Assembly: GCF_001874525.1 (NCBI RefSeq)
Contig: NZ_LKAQ01000004.1
Coordinates: 1,741,392-1,805,391, forward strand
Length of the DNA stretch: 64,000 nucleotides
Direction of reading: 5' to 3'
Source: Pseudodesulfovibrio hydrargyri
GTDB taxonomy: Bacteria; Desulfobacterota; Desulfovibrionia; Desulfovibrionales; Desulfovibrionaceae
The position numbers were made by a program, and so were the translations under genes. A model generated the notes under the pieces. It did not search any database. It worked only from the letters and a program-made list of their open reading frames with translations, and was not told where the DNA came from. Positions 7,372-19,468 of the stretch are shown piece by piece (within the stretch, counting starts at the first letter, position 1; the number at the start of each line of letters is the position of its first letter).

Positions 7372-10300
7372 CTATGCGGTTTCGTCCGTGTCCACGGAGG
7401 CGGCCGGGACGGATGCCGGGACGTCGTCCTGGTACTGGGGCGGCTTGTACTTGAAGACCTTGCGCAGGCCCACGTAGAGCAGCGGGATGAAGAACACGCC
7501 GAGCACGGTGGCCGAGATCATGCCGCCCATGACGCCGATGCCCACTGAGTTCTGCGCGCCCGAGCCCGCGCCCGAGGCGATGGCCAGGGGGAGAACGCCG
7601 AGGATGAAGGCGAACGAGGTCATCAGGATGGGCCGCAGGCGCAGCTTCGCCGCCTTGAGGGTGGCAGCGATGACGCCTTGGCCCGCGGCCTGCTCGGCCA
7701 CGGCGAACTCCACGATGAGGATGGCGTTCTTGGCGGTCAGGCCGATGGTCGTCAGCAGGCCGACCTTGAAGTAGACGTCGTTGCTCTGCCCGAAGGAACT
7801 GGCCGCCAGCAGGGCGCCGAAGATGCCGATGGGCACGGCCATGATGACCGCGAACGGGATGGACCAGCTCTCGTACAGGGCGGCCAGGCAGAGGAAGACC
7901 ACCAGCACCGAGATGGCGTAGAGCGGCGCGGCCTGGTTGCCGGAGAGTTCCTCCTGGGCGGACAGCCCGGTCCAGGACATGGAGTAGCCGGGCGGGAGCT
8001 GGGAGACCAGCCTCCTTATCTCGGCCATGGCGTCGCCCGAACTGACCCCCTGGGCGGCTTCACCCTGGATTTCCAGGGCGGAGGCACCGTTGTAGCGCTC
8101 CAGGCGCGGGGAGTCGTAGGTCCAACGGCCGTTGGCGAACGAGGCGAAGGGAACCATGCCCCCGTTGTCGTTGCGCACGAACCAGCGGTTCACGTCCTCG
8201 GGCTGCATGCGGAAATCCCGGTCGCCCTGAAGGTAGACCGGCTTGACCCGGCCGCGGTCGATGAAGTCGTTGACGTAGTCGCTGCCCCAGGCCGTGGATA
8301 GGGTGGTGTTGATGTCCGAGAAGGAGAGTCCGAGCGCGCTGGCCTTTTCCTCGTCGATGTCGATGTGGTACTGGGGCTCGTCCTCCTGGCCGTTGGGCCG
8401 GGTGTTGGCCAGCAGCGGGCTTTGGGCGGCCATGCCCAGGAGCTGATTGCGGACCTCCATGAGCTTCTGGTGCCCGGCGCCGTTGATGTCGCGCAGATAG
8501 AAGTCGAAGCCGTTGGAGTTGCCCATGCCGTGGATGGCCGGCGGAGCCAGGGTGAAGATCCGCGCCTCGCGGTTCTTCATGAAGGTCCCCATGGCCCGGC
8601 CGGCGACGGCCTGGGCCGACAGGGACGGGTCATGGCGTTCGTCGAAGGGCTTGAGCCGGATGAAGCCGATGCCCACGTTCTGCCCGGCGCCGCTGAAGCT
8701 GAATCCAGCCACGGTGAGCACGCCTTCCACGGCGTCCTTCTCATCGTTCAGGAAATGGTCGCTGACCTCTTTCAGCACCCGCTTGGTCCGTTCCTGGGTG
8801 GCTCCGGTGGGGAGCTGGACCATGGTGATCAGGATGCCTTGGTCCTCCACGGGCAGAAACGAACTGGGCAGCCGGTAGAACATCCAGACCATGATGCCGG
8901 TGATGAGCGCAAAGACCAGCAGGAACCGGCCGGTACGGCGCAAGATCCAGGCCGTACCGTCGTGGTAGGCGTTGGTTCCGATGTCGAACCCTTTGTTGAA
9001 CCAGCCGAAGAAACGGAACTTGGATTCGCCGTGGGAGGGTTTGAGCATGGCCGCGCACAGGGCCGGGGTCAGGATCAGGGCGACCACCACGGACAGGAGC
9101 ATGGCCGAGACGATGGTCACCGAGAACTGGCGGTAGATGACGCCCACGGAACCGCCGAAGAAGGCCATGGGCACAAAGACCGCGGACAGGACCGTGGCGA
9201 TGCCCACCAGGGCCCCGGAAATCTCCTTCATGGACTTGCTTGTGGCCTCGCGCGGGCCGAGCCCCTCGGTGGCCATGACGCGCTCCACGTTCTCGACCAC
9301 GACGATGGCGTCGTCAACGAGCAGGCCGATGGCCAGGACCATGGCGAACATGGTCAGCGTGTTGACCGAGTACCCCATGATCGCGAGCACAGCGAAGGTG
9401 CCGAGCAGGACCACGGGCACGGCGATGGTCGGGATGAACGTGGCCCGGATGTTCTGCAGGAACAGAAACATGACGAAGAAGACCAGGATGATGGCCTCGA
9501 TCAGGGTCTCTATGACGTCCTCGATGGACAGCTTGACGAACGGCGTTGTGTCGTAGGGATAGACGACGTCCACCCCGTCGGGAAACGTGGGTCTGAGCTC
9601 CTCGAGGGTTCTTTCGACCGCCTCGGCGGTCTGGATGGCGTTGGCCCCGGTGGCCAGCTGGATGGCCAGGCCCGCGGTGGGGTGGTTGTTGTAGGTCGTG
9701 CTGGTGGTGTAGCTCTCGGCGTCGAGCTCCACCCTGCCCACGTCGCGGATGCGCACCACCGAGCCGTCCGGGGAACTCTTTACGATGATGTTCCTGAACT
9801 GCTCCGGGGTCTGGAGGCGCGAGCGCGCGGTGATGGTCGCGCTGAGCTGCTGCCCCTGCACGGCGGGCAGGCCGCCGAGCTGTCCGGCGGAGATCTGGGT
9901 GTTCTGGGCCTCGATGGCCCGGGCCACGTCGCCGGGCATGAGCGAGTATTCGGTCAGCTCGTCCGGGTTGAGCCAGACGCGCATGGCGTAGGACGAGGAG
10001 AACAGCCGGGTGTCGCCCACGCCTTCCACGCGTTTGAGGGTGTCGTTCAGGGAGCTGTCCACAAAGTCGGCGATGTCCGTGGAGGTCAGGGTGTCGTCGG
10101 TGGACACGAAACCGAGGACCATGAGGAAGCTGGCCGACGACTTGGTCACGCTCAGGCCGTTGGACTGGACCACGTCGGGCAGCTGAGAGGTGACCTGCTG
10201 GAGCTTGTTCTGGACCTGCATCTGGGCCACGTCGGGGTCGGCCGCGTTGGTGAAGGTCAGGGAAATCTCCGTCCGGCCCGTGGAGGTCGACGTGGAGGTC

Positions 10301-10533
10301 ATGTAGTCGAGGTAGTCGATGCCGGTCATGCCCTGTTCGATGACCTTGGTCACCGAGTTCTCCACGGTTTTGGCGTCCGCGCCGGGGTAGTCGCAGGTGA
10401 TCCGGACCGTGGTCGGGGCGATGTCGGGATACTGGGAGACGGACAGGGTCCGCAGGGCCAGCAGGCCGCCGAGCATGATGACGATGGCGATGACCCAGGC
10501 GAAGATGGGCCGCCGGATAAAGAACTCGGACAT
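7372..10533 (-). CDS. RND multidrug efflux transporter, AcrB/HAE1 family
   Basis: A 1053-residue inner-membrane proton antiporter of full family length. It opens [17 protein letters not shown], the family's characteristic first transmembrane segment. The proton-relay aspartates lie in [17 protein letters not shown] (about residue 406) and the partner lysine in [16 protein letters not shown]. The two large periplasmic loops expected for AcrB-type pumps are present. It lies seven bases after the adaptor gene and works as an adaptor-pump pair exporting hydrophobic or amphipathic toxicants. A TolC-type partner must be supplied from elsewhere. The divergent TetR gene probably represses the pair. 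Confidence 0.95.
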   Translation of the reverse strand: MSEFFIRRPIFAWVIAIVIMLGGLLALRTLSVSQYPDIAPTTVRITCDYPGADAKTVENSVTKVIEQGMTGIDYLDYMTSTSTSTGRTEISLTFTNAADPDVAQMQVQNKLQQVTSQLPDVVQSNGLSVTKSSASFLMVLGFVSTDDTLTSTDIADFVDSSLNDTLKRVEGVGDTRLFSSSYAMRVWLNPDELTEYSLMPGDVARAIEAQNTQISAGQLGGLPAVQGQQLSATITARSRLQTPEQFRNIIVKSSPDGSVVRIRDVGRVELDAESYTTSTTYNNHPTAGLAIQLATGANAIQTAEAVERTLEELRPTFPDGVDVVYPYDTTPFVKLSIEDVIETLIEAIILVFFVMFLFLQNIRATFIPTIAVPVVLLGTFAVLAIMGYSVNTLTMFAMVLAIGLLVDDAIVVVENVERVMATEGLGPREATSKSMKEISGALVGIATVLSAVFVPMAFFGGSVGVIYRQFSVTIVSAMLLSVVVALILTPALCAAMLKPSHGESKFRFFGWFNKGFDIGTNAYHDGTAWILRRTGRFLLVFALITGIMVWMFYRLPSSFLPVEDQGILITMVQLPTGATQERTKRVLKEVSDHFLNDEKDAVEGVLTVAGFSFSGAGQNVGIGFIRLKPFDERHDPSLSAQAVAGRAMGTFMKNREARIFTLAPPAIHGMGNSNGFDFYLRDINGAGHQKLMEVRNQLLGMAAQSPLLANTRPNGQEDEPQYHIDIDEEKASALGLSFSDINTTLSTAWGSDYVNDFIDRGRVKPVYLQGDRDFRMQPEDVNRWFVRNDNGGMVPFASFANGRWTYDSPRLERYNGASALEIQGEAAQGVSSGDAMAEIRRLVSQLPPGYSMSWTGLSAQEELSGNQAAPLYAISVLVVFLCLAALYESWSIPFAVIMAVPIGIFGALLAASSFGQSNDVYFKVGLLTTIGLTAKNAILIVEFAVAEQAAGQGVIAATLKAAKLRLRPILMTSFAFILGVLPLAIASGAGSGAQNSVGIGVMGGMISATVLGVFFIPLLYVGLRKVFKYKPPQYQDDVPASVPAASVDTDETA

Positions 10534-10540
10534 GTGAGGC

Positions 10541-11797
10541 TTAGCCTTCCTTGGCTTCGTTGGCGGGGGCTTCGGTGGCGGTCTTCACGCCGGTCGAAAC
10601 GGGCTTGATCTCGCCGGTGGCGTCGTCCACGTCCATCTCCTTGGCGGTCACGACCTGGCCCGGCCGGACGGACTGGGAGCCCAGGACCAGAAGGCGGTCA
10701 CCGTCATTGATGCCGGAGCCGACCAGCCAGGAGTTGCCGTGGCTTCCGCGCACCTTGAGAAGGCGTTGCTGGATCTTGTCGTCCTTGTCCACGAACAGGG
10801 CCGTGGCCTCGCCCTTGGGGGTGCGTCCGACGGCCATCTGGGGCAGCAGGAAGCCATTCTGGAACACGCCGTCCTGAATGATGGCCCGGACGTACATGCC
10901 GGGCAGCAGGAGACGGTCCGGATTGGGGAACTCGGCGCGCAGGGTATAGGTGCCGGTGGACTCGTCCACCTTGGCGCCCGCGAATTCCACGGTCCCCTCA
11001 TAGGGATAAATGGTCCCGTTTTCGAGCTTGAGTTTAACCTTCATGGTCTTGCCCTCGACCGAAATTTCGCCCGAAGCGATGGCCTGGCGCAGGTTGAGCA
11101 TGGTGGTGCTCGACTGGGTCAGGTCCACGTTGATGGGATCGAGCTGGCGAATGGTCGTCAGGGGCACGCTCTGGTTGGCGGTGACCAGCGCGCCGGGGGT
11201 CAGGTCGGACATCTCCACGCGGCCGCTGATCGGGGCCTTGATTTCGGTGTAGTCCAGGCTGATCTTGGCGCTTTCCAGGGCGGCCTTGGCCGAGGCGATG
11301 GCGGCCAGGTCGGCCTCGTACACGGACTGGGCGTCCTGGTAGTCCTGCTCCGAGATGGCCCCCTGGCCGATCAGTTCCGCGTAGCGCTTGGCCTTGCTTT
11401 CGGAGCTGGGCAGGGCGGCCTGGGCCCGCTTGAGGGCGGCCAGGGCGTTGCTGTACTCGGCCTTGTAGGTCGAGGGCACGACCCGGTAGAGCACTTCGCC
11501 GGCCAGGACCTCGCTGCCTTCGCGGAACAGCCGTTCGCGCAGGATGCCGTCCACCTGGGGACGGACTTCGGCCACCAGCGAGGCTGCGGTCCGGCCCGGA
11601 AGCTCGGTGGTCAGGGGCACGGACTGCGGGTGCAGGACCTCGACGCCTACCTCCACCGGAGCCGTGTTGGCCGAGGCCTTCGGGGTTTTGTCCTCGCAGC
11701 CGGCCAGTCCCCCGAGGACCAGCAGGCTCAGCAGGAGCAACGGGGCGAATGCCATGCGGCCCGTTGCGAAACGGGAATATATGGACAGGATCTGCAA
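10541..11797 (-). CDS. RND efflux periplasmic adaptor lipoprotein, AcrA family
   Basis: A 418-residue membrane-fusion protein. A lipoprotein signal ([16 protein letters not shown]) is followed by an HlyD-type barrel-sandwich ([20 protein letters not shown]), an alpha-hairpin ([19 protein letters not shown]) and beta-barrel segments. The best start is a TTG at 11797: AAGGAGG lies eight bases upstream at 11803-11810, giving a normal basic N-terminus before the hydrophobic core. The frame opens further to an ATG at 11833, but that start has no Shine-Dalgarno sequence. It forms an operon with the pump gene. Confidence 0.9.
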   Translation of the reverse strand: MQILSIYSRFATGRMAFAPLLLLSLLVLGGLAGCEDKTPKASANTAPVEVGVEVLHPQSVPLTTELPGRTAASLVAEVRPQVDGILRERLFREGSEVLAGEVLYRVVPSTYKAEYSNALAALKRAQAALPSSESKAKRYAELIGQGAISEQDYQDAQSVYEADLAAIASAKAALESAKISLDYTEIKAPISGRVEMSDLTPGALVTANQSVPLTTIRQLDPINVDLTQSSTTMLNLRQAIASGEISVEGKTMKVKLKLENGTIYPYEGTVEFAGAKVDESTGTYTLRAEFPNPDRLLLPGMYVRAIIQDGVFQNGFLLPQMAVGRTPKGEATALFVDKDDKIQQRLLKVRGSHGNSWLVGSGINDGDRLLVLGSQSVRPGQVVTAKEMDVDDATGEIKPVSTGVKTATEAPANEAKEG

Positions 11798-11838
11798 TGC
11801 GGATTCCTCCTTGACGCTCAAAAGCGACATCATTTACG

Positions 11839-11880
11839 GTACTCGCCAGTACAATTATGGTTGGTTGGCCCGACTGTCAA
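11839..11880 (-). promoter_or_regulatory. Adaptor-pump promoter with candidate TetR operator
   Basis: On the minus strand TTGACA (complement of 11875-11880) and CATAAT (complement of 11854-11859) form a -35/-10 pair with a short 15-base spacer. Directly downstream, near the likely transcription start, is the palindrome GTACT-CGCC-AGTAC (11839-11852). Its position in the divergent interval facing a TetR gene makes it a plausible operator. Confidence 0.45.
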
Positions 11881-11920
11881 TCGAATAAATTGTGAAAAAT
11901 TGTTAAACGGAGGTGGCGAA

Positions 11921-12577
11921 ATGGGGTCCGATGTCAAACCCCGTCGCGGACGGCCCAAGGCCATGCCCGACGCAAAGCGCCGCGAACAGATCGTCCAGGC
12001 GGCCGAAAAGCTTTTTGTCGACAAGGGCTACGCAGGGACCTGCACCCACGAGATAGCGGCGACGTGCAAGATTTCCAAACAGACCCTGTACCGGCTCTTC
12101 CCCGGCAAGCTCGATCTGTTCGTCGCCGTGGTCGAGGCCCATCGCCTGAAGATGATAGACTTCGGCGACGGCTATGACGATGTCCCCCTGGAACAGGCCC
12201 TGGCCCGCATGTTCATGATAGACATGGACCAGAAAGACTACGAGATCCGCGCGGGCTTTTTGCGCACGGCCAACATGGAGTCCCTGCAGCACCCCCAGCT
12301 GGGTGAAATCCTGCGTCAGCACGGCGGCCAGAAGGCGCTCGACGGGTTGACGTCCTGGCTGGACCGGCAGTGCGGCAAGGGCAGGCTGGTCATCGCCAAC
12401 ACCAGTTTGGCGGCCCGCATGCTCCTGGACTCGTTCACCGGCGCCGTGTTTCTCGACGCCCTGGGCGGGTTCAGCTGGCCCGGCCGGGAGGAGCGCACCG
12501 CCCACTTCAAGCAGTGCATCGACATCTTTCTCCATGGGGCCCTGCCGCCGCAGGACCGCTTGGCCGCCCCGGCCTGA
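11921..12577 (+). CDS. TetR/AcrR family repressor
   Basis: A 218-residue regulator. The N-terminal TetR helix-turn-helix runs from about residue 20 to 65 (REQIVQAAEKLFVDKGYAGT, then ISKQTLYRLFPGKLDLF). The C-terminal part is a ligand-binding helical domain with the MESLQHPQLGEIL region found in many AcrR-like proteins. An Arg/Lys-rich N-terminus (PRRGRPKAMPDAKRR) precedes the domain. The start has GGAGGT upstream. It is divergent from the adaptor-pump operon and most likely represses it; the ligand is unknown. Confidence 0.9.
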   Translation: MGSDVKPRRGRPKAMPDAKRREQIVQAAEKLFVDKGYAGTCTHEIAATCKISKQTLYRLFPGKLDLFVAVVEAHRLKMIDFGDGYDDVPLEQALARMFMIDMDQKDYEIRAGFLRTANMESLQHPQLGEILRQHGGQKALDGLTSWLDRQCGKGRLVIANTSLAARMLLDSFTGAVFLDALGGFSWPGREERTAHFKQCIDIFLHGALPPQDRLAAPA

Positions 12578-12593
12578 TTCCTCCCGTGTCCGC

Positions 12594-13394
12594 CTACCAG
12601 CGGTAGGCGCTCGCCCGTTTCCCGACGATGGTCAGCCGGTAATGGGCCGCGCAGGCCCTGTCCGTCGCGCCGCAGCAGACGTGCAGGGGCATCAGGTGCT
12701 CCTCCCGGGGGTGGCAGTAGCGCGCATGGGGCGCGGATTCCCAGCCGAGCAGCCGTTGCCTCCTTTCCGCACCATCCAGTGACGGGGCCGAGCAGGTCTC
12801 GATCAGCCATTGTTCGAAGGCCTCGTTCCAGGCGCGCGTTTCGTCCGTGTCCTGCGCGAAGAAGGCGCGCATGTTATGGAAGGAGAAGCCGGACCCGACG
12901 ATCAGCAGGTTGTCGCGGGTGAGCCCGGCCAGCGCCTCGCCCATGGCCAGGTGGGCCGCCGGGTCTAGCCCCTTGATCAGGGAGAGCTGCACGCACGGGA
13001 TGTCCGCCTCCGGGTACATGATCGTCAGCGGGATGAACACGCCGTGGTCCAGGCCGCGCTCGCCGTCCGCGCGGGTGGCGAACCCCTTGTCCTCCAGCGC
13101 GTCGCGCACCGACCGGGCCAGGTCCGGGTCGCCCGGGGCCGGGTAGCGCAGCTCGTAGGATTCGGGCGGGAACCCGTAGTAGTCGTAATACAGGTCCGGC
13201 CGGGCCGCCGTGGTCACGGTGGGCACGGACTCCTCCCAGTGGGCGCTGACCACGAGCACGGCCGAGGGCCTGGGGATCTCGCGGGCCAGCAGTTTGAGGT
13301 TGTCGACCATCTCCGTATGGCCCTCGTCGCCCAGCACGGGCAGGGGGCCCGCGCCGTGGGAGATGTACAGCACGGTGTGCGCCGCTTTGTTCAT
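12594..13394 (-). CDS. YgiD/DODA-type extradiol dioxygenase (LigB superfamily)
   Basis: A 266-residue class III ring-opening dioxygenase related to E. coli YgiD and 4,5-DOPA dioxygenase. The metal-ligand histidines appear at H13 (ISHGAGP), H52 (SAHWEE) and H233 (EEHLMPL). H173 (FSFHN) matches the conserved active-site histidine, and GLDHGVFIPL (H117) is the family hallmark. It would cleave a catechol-type ring using a non-haem metal and O2, odd for a presumed anaerobe, so a detoxification role is possible. The start has AAGGAT upstream. It ends 16 bases from the convergent TetR gene and precedes the ADP-ribosylglycohydrolase-like gene's 3' end by 39 bases. Confidence 0.88.
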   Translation of the reverse strand: MNKAAHTVLYISHGAGPLPVLGDEGHTEMVDNLKLLAREIPRPSAVLVVSAHWEESVPTVTTAARPDLYYDYYGFPPESYELRYPAPGDPDLARSVRDALEDKGFATRADGERGLDHGVFIPLTIMYPEADIPCVQLSLIKGLDPAAHLAMGEALAGLTRDNLLIVGSGFSFHNMRAFFAQDTDETRAWNEAFEQWLIETCSAPSLDGAERRQRLLGWESAPHARYCHPREEHLMPLHVCCGATDRACAAHYRLTIVGKRASAYRW

Positions 13395-13433
13395 GGATTA
13401 TCCTTCATTTTGCATGGTTGCGTGTTGCCCTGC

Positions 13434-14528
13434 TCAGGCCGGGGACTGTTGGTCGGCCGCCTGGTCGGCCAGCTTGCGGGCCAACTCCACGAGCGCCTCG
13501 CCCTCTTCCAGCCCGTCCAGGAACCGGGCCGGGATGCCGGACAGCCCCACCTGCGCCCCGACCAGGGCCCCGGTCAGTATGGTCCGGGCCTGGTTTTGGC
13601 CGCCGCCGTTCAGGGAGTTGAGCACGGCGGACTCGAAATCGTCGTGGAACCGGGCGGCCAGGTAATAGGCCGCCGGGAGCATGTGGTAGATGGCGCAGGG
13701 CATGCCGTAGACCAGGGAGACCTTCCAGGCGGGCTCGATGCGGATGTCCGGGTCCGTTGCGGCCGTGGCCATGTAGCCCGGAGAGAGCAGGGCGTCGGGC
13801 GAGGCGAAGCGACCCACACGCGGCGGGTCCGGATCGCCGGGGCGCGGGGCCTTGAACCCGTCGCGGGTCACGGCGTGGAAGGGCAGAACGCCGTCCTTGA
13901 CCAGTTTCATGAGTTTGCCCGGCAGGTCGGGGGCGAGCCGGTTTCCCTGCACGAGCATGGCCAGGACCGCGCAATAGGCCACGGTCATGGAGACGACCAC
14001 GTCGTCGGCCTGGGTCAGGACCGTGTTTTTGCTCACGGCGCTCGCCAGGCGGCCCGGGTCCAGTGCGTAGCGCACCGCGATGGCCAGGGTCCGCTCGACG
14101 GCCTCGGTGGTGTCCGCGTGCCCGCCGGTCTGGCCCCAGGGCAGCCCCTTTTCCACGCGCCGACGCCATGCCTCGCGGATGGATTGGCTGGTGTATCCGC
14201 CCGGCCCATGGGCCGGTTCGCCGTTGAGCTGCGGGAACAGTTCCACGTCCATGCGGCGGCAGAAATCCTCCTCCACGTATCGTCCGCGCTCCACCAGGGA
14301 GCGGAGCGTCAGCTTGAGGATGAACCCGGCCTGGGAGAGCTGGCCCGCCTTCATGCCTTCGTGATACCGGCCCGGCCTGGGGTCGGTGTAGCCGTCGATC
14401 CAGTCGCCGTAGTCGCGGCGCATCTCGTTCAGATCATAGTACCAATGCGGGCCCAGCCCGAGGGCGTCGCCGATGAACGCGCCCATGACCGCCCCGGCGG
14501 CCCGGTCGCGAAAAGCTTCTTTGGACAT
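13434..14528 (-). CDS. ADP-ribosylglycohydrolase-family protein with altered metal site
   Basis: A 364-residue protein of the DraG/ARH/J1-crystallin fold. The N-terminal GAVMGAFIGDALGLGPHW motif is intact and ADTTEAVERTLAIAV is recognisable. In the C-terminal motif, where active hydrolases have GGDxDT ligating magnesium, this protein reads GGGQNQAR (about residues 306-313). That resembles the crystallin-like branch with GGNN rather than DraG. Hydrolase activity is therefore doubtful; binding of an ADP-ribosyl or nucleotide ligand is possible. The ATG at 14528 is chosen because the fold begins there and GGAG precedes it, although the frame is open to 14861. Confidence 0.8.
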   Translation of the reverse strand: MSKEAFRDRAAGAVMGAFIGDALGLGPHWYYDLNEMRRDYGDWIDGYTDPRPGRYHEGMKAGQLSQAGFILKLTLRSLVERGRYVEEDFCRRMDVELFPQLNGEPAHGPGGYTSQSIREAWRRRVEKGLPWGQTGGHADTTEAVERTLAIAVRYALDPGRLASAVSKNTVLTQADDVVVSMTVAYCAVLAMLVQGNRLAPDLPGKLMKLVKDGVLPFHAVTRDGFKAPRPGDPDPPRVGRFASPDALLSPGYMATAATDPDIRIEPAWKVSLVYGMPCAIYHMLPAAYYLAARFHDDFESAVLNSLNGGGQNQARTILTGALVGAQVGLSGIPARFLDGLEEGEALVELARKLADQAADQQSPA

Positions 14529-15014
14529 GGTCTTCTCCAGGCTCAAAGGTTGCGTCACGGCCCGGACGCGTCCGGGCCTGCACCGCCATGCTACGGCCCG
14601 GCCGACTTTTTCGAAAGACTTTTTTCCGCCCGGAGGACGCCTTGGGCGGAAAAATGAAAATCGGTCCGGTTTCCGGTTTCCTCGGAATTCGAAAACAATG
14701 GCCGGAACCGTCTCCGGACTCCATCCGGTCCGACCCCTGAACCGGACTTTCGCTTCGCCCTTGAAGCGACCTCCGAATCGGGGCCGCAAGGGGAAAATAT
14801 TTGAGGTCCGATTTTTGGGTGCGGACCCCAAAAAGGAGGGATTTTTTGATTGACCGATCAATTAAAAGTTGCACTTTTTTTAAAAAATTAAATAAAACGT
14901 ATAGTTATACGTCAATATTTTTCTTCACATTTTAAAAGGGTGTGGTAGAGGTGAGTCGTAGCCGGTTGGATACCGGCCCCGAGAAGCCAATAAATTTAAA
15001 AAGAGGATATTATC
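14529..15014. other. Non-coding interval, AT-rich towards its right end
   Basis: The left part is GC-rich and includes a perfect 20-base palindrome GGCCCGGACG/CGTCCGGGCC (14559-14578). From about 14840 it becomes strongly AT-rich, in contrast to the rest of the window, and contains the palindrome at 14897-14912. A small stem GCCGG/CCGGC (about 14959-14976) lies in the probable leader of the next gene. No gene is seen. Confidence 0.5.
14897..14912. promoter_or_regulatory. Perfect palindrome ACGTATA-GT-TATACGT, candidate operator
   Basis: Seven-base arms around two bases, about 100 bases before the BOF-protein start codon and inside the AT-rich promoter region. A second inverted repeat, ATTGA-CCGA-TCAAT, lies just upstream near 14850. 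Both look like dimeric regulator sites; the protein that binds them is unknown. Confidence 0.45.
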
Positions 15015-15371
15015 ATGAAGCGTTTCACCCTTGCCCTGATGCTCGTGTTTACCGTTTTCCTGACCGCCGCGTTCGCCGCCGCCCCGACCTTTGCCGGCGC
15101 GTTTAGGTCCCATGATACCAAGGCCCGCACCGTGGCCGAGGCCAAGGCCTCCAGCGTGGACACCGGCGTGGCCCTGCACGGCCGCATCGTCAAGGTCATC
15201 AATGACAACAGCGTGCTGTTCTCCGACAACACCGGCGAACTGCTCGTGCACATGCAGAACGCCGAGGCCAACAAGGCCGCCATCACCAACGCCGACGTGG
15301 ACGTCAACGGCAAGATCGTCAGCGACCTGATGTACACCGAAGTCCAGGCCGACTCCGTGACCACCCGCTAG
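15015..15371 (+). CDS. YgiW/YdeI-type secreted BOF (OB-fold) stress protein
   Basis: A 118-residue exported protein. A Sec signal peptide (MKRFTLALMLVFTVFLTAAF, cleavage near residue 28) precedes a small OB-fold. The core VALHGRIVKVINDNSVLFSD, followed by NTGELLVHM and later VDVNGKIV, matches the bacterial OB-fold family of E. coli YgiW and YdeI, linked to oxidative and envelope stress. Start follows AAAGAGGATATTATC. It is a single-gene unit with its own terminator and an AT-rich, palindrome-containing promoter region. A periplasmic ligand-binding role is inferred. Confidence 0.85.
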   Translation: MKRFTLALMLVFTVFLTAAFAAAPTFAGAFRSHDTKARTVAEAKASSVDTGVALHGRIVKVINDNSVLFSDNTGELLVHMQNAEANKAAITNADVDVNGKIVSDLMYTEVQADSVTTR

Positions 15372-15391
15372 TTCGAGCGGTTCACATATAG

Positions 15392-15427
15392 AAAAAGGGA
15401 CGCCCTCTTGAGGGCGTCCCTTTTTTT
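15392..15427 (+). terminator. Strong terminator after the BOF-fold gene
   Basis: AAAAA, then GGGACGCCCTC paired with GAGGGCGTCCC across two bases, then seven T residues. The A- and T-tracts on both sides mean it could work in either direction. Confidence 0.9.
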
Positions 15428-15501
15428 GATGCCTCCGGCGGCCAGAGGGGGAACCTCTTGGAAGAGGTTCCCCCTCTGGACTCCCCCTCCAGAACTTTTT
15501 T
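15428..15501 (-). repeat. Dispersed GC-rich intergenic repeat, copy A
   Basis: Read on the minus strand it begins AAAAAAGTTCTGGAGGGGGA and ends CCGCCGGAGGCATC. Inside is a perfect 18-base inverted repeat (15442-15459 with 15462-15479; arms CCAGAGGGGGAACCTCTT). It shares its framework with copy B at 15604-15725, which lies in the opposite orientation. The sequence between A and B (15502-15603) carries no gene that can be supported. Confidence 0.7.
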
Positions 15502-15603
15502 GTGTGCCTGCGGCAGGGGCGTACGGGCGCAGTATAACGTGCTGCTTGTCAGAGAATGATGAAAACGGACGCAATGGAGCCAGCGGGCATCCCTCGGTGG
15601 CGT

Positions 15604-15725
15604 ACCCCGCGAAGCGATACAAAAAAGTTTAGGAAGGGAGAGGGGATGGGGGGTCCGGGGGAAGGGGAGAGGGAAAGCCCTTTTCAAAGGGTTTCCCTCT
15701 CCCCTTCCCCCGGCCGCCGGAGGCG
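15604..15725 (+). repeat. Dispersed GC-rich intergenic repeat, copy B
   Basis: It begins ACCCCGCGAAGCG, continues AAAAAAGTTTAGGAAGGGAG and ends CCGCCGGAGGCGC. A perfect 22-base inverted repeat (15655-15676 with 15692-15713) encloses GCCCTTTTCAAAGGG. Positions 15604-15665 are nearly identical to 63942-64000, showing that this family is dispersed. Confidence 0.75.
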
Positions 15726-15726
15726 C

Positions 15727-15757
15727 AAAAAAGGCCTCCCGTCGGGGACGGGAGGCC
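15727..15757 (-). terminator. Terminator of the Rnf-Pta-AckA-PFOR block
   Basis: On the minus strand GGCCTCCCGTC and GACGGGAGGCC form a perfect 11-base stem around three bases, followed by six T residues. It lies about 80 bases after the pyruvate:ferredoxin oxidoreductase stop codon. Confidence 0.85.
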
Positions 15758-15835
15758 GGGCAGCGCGGGTTGTGGTTCCTCAGGAGTATATTTTGCAAGT
15801 TGCGGTCACAAAACTCCACCCGCGTCACTTTCGGT

Positions 15836-19468
<3,633 letters not shown>

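Noticed and set aside
8365..10608. Plus-strand open frame of 747 codons opposite the RND pump
   Set aside because: Antisense to a full-length AcrB-type protein and made largely of Gly/His/Asp/Glu runs without motifs.
13044..14657. Plus-strand open frame opposite the ADP-ribosylglycohydrolase-like gene
   Set aside because: No conserved motif and a Gly/His/Val-rich composition; both minus-strand genes it crosses are well supported.
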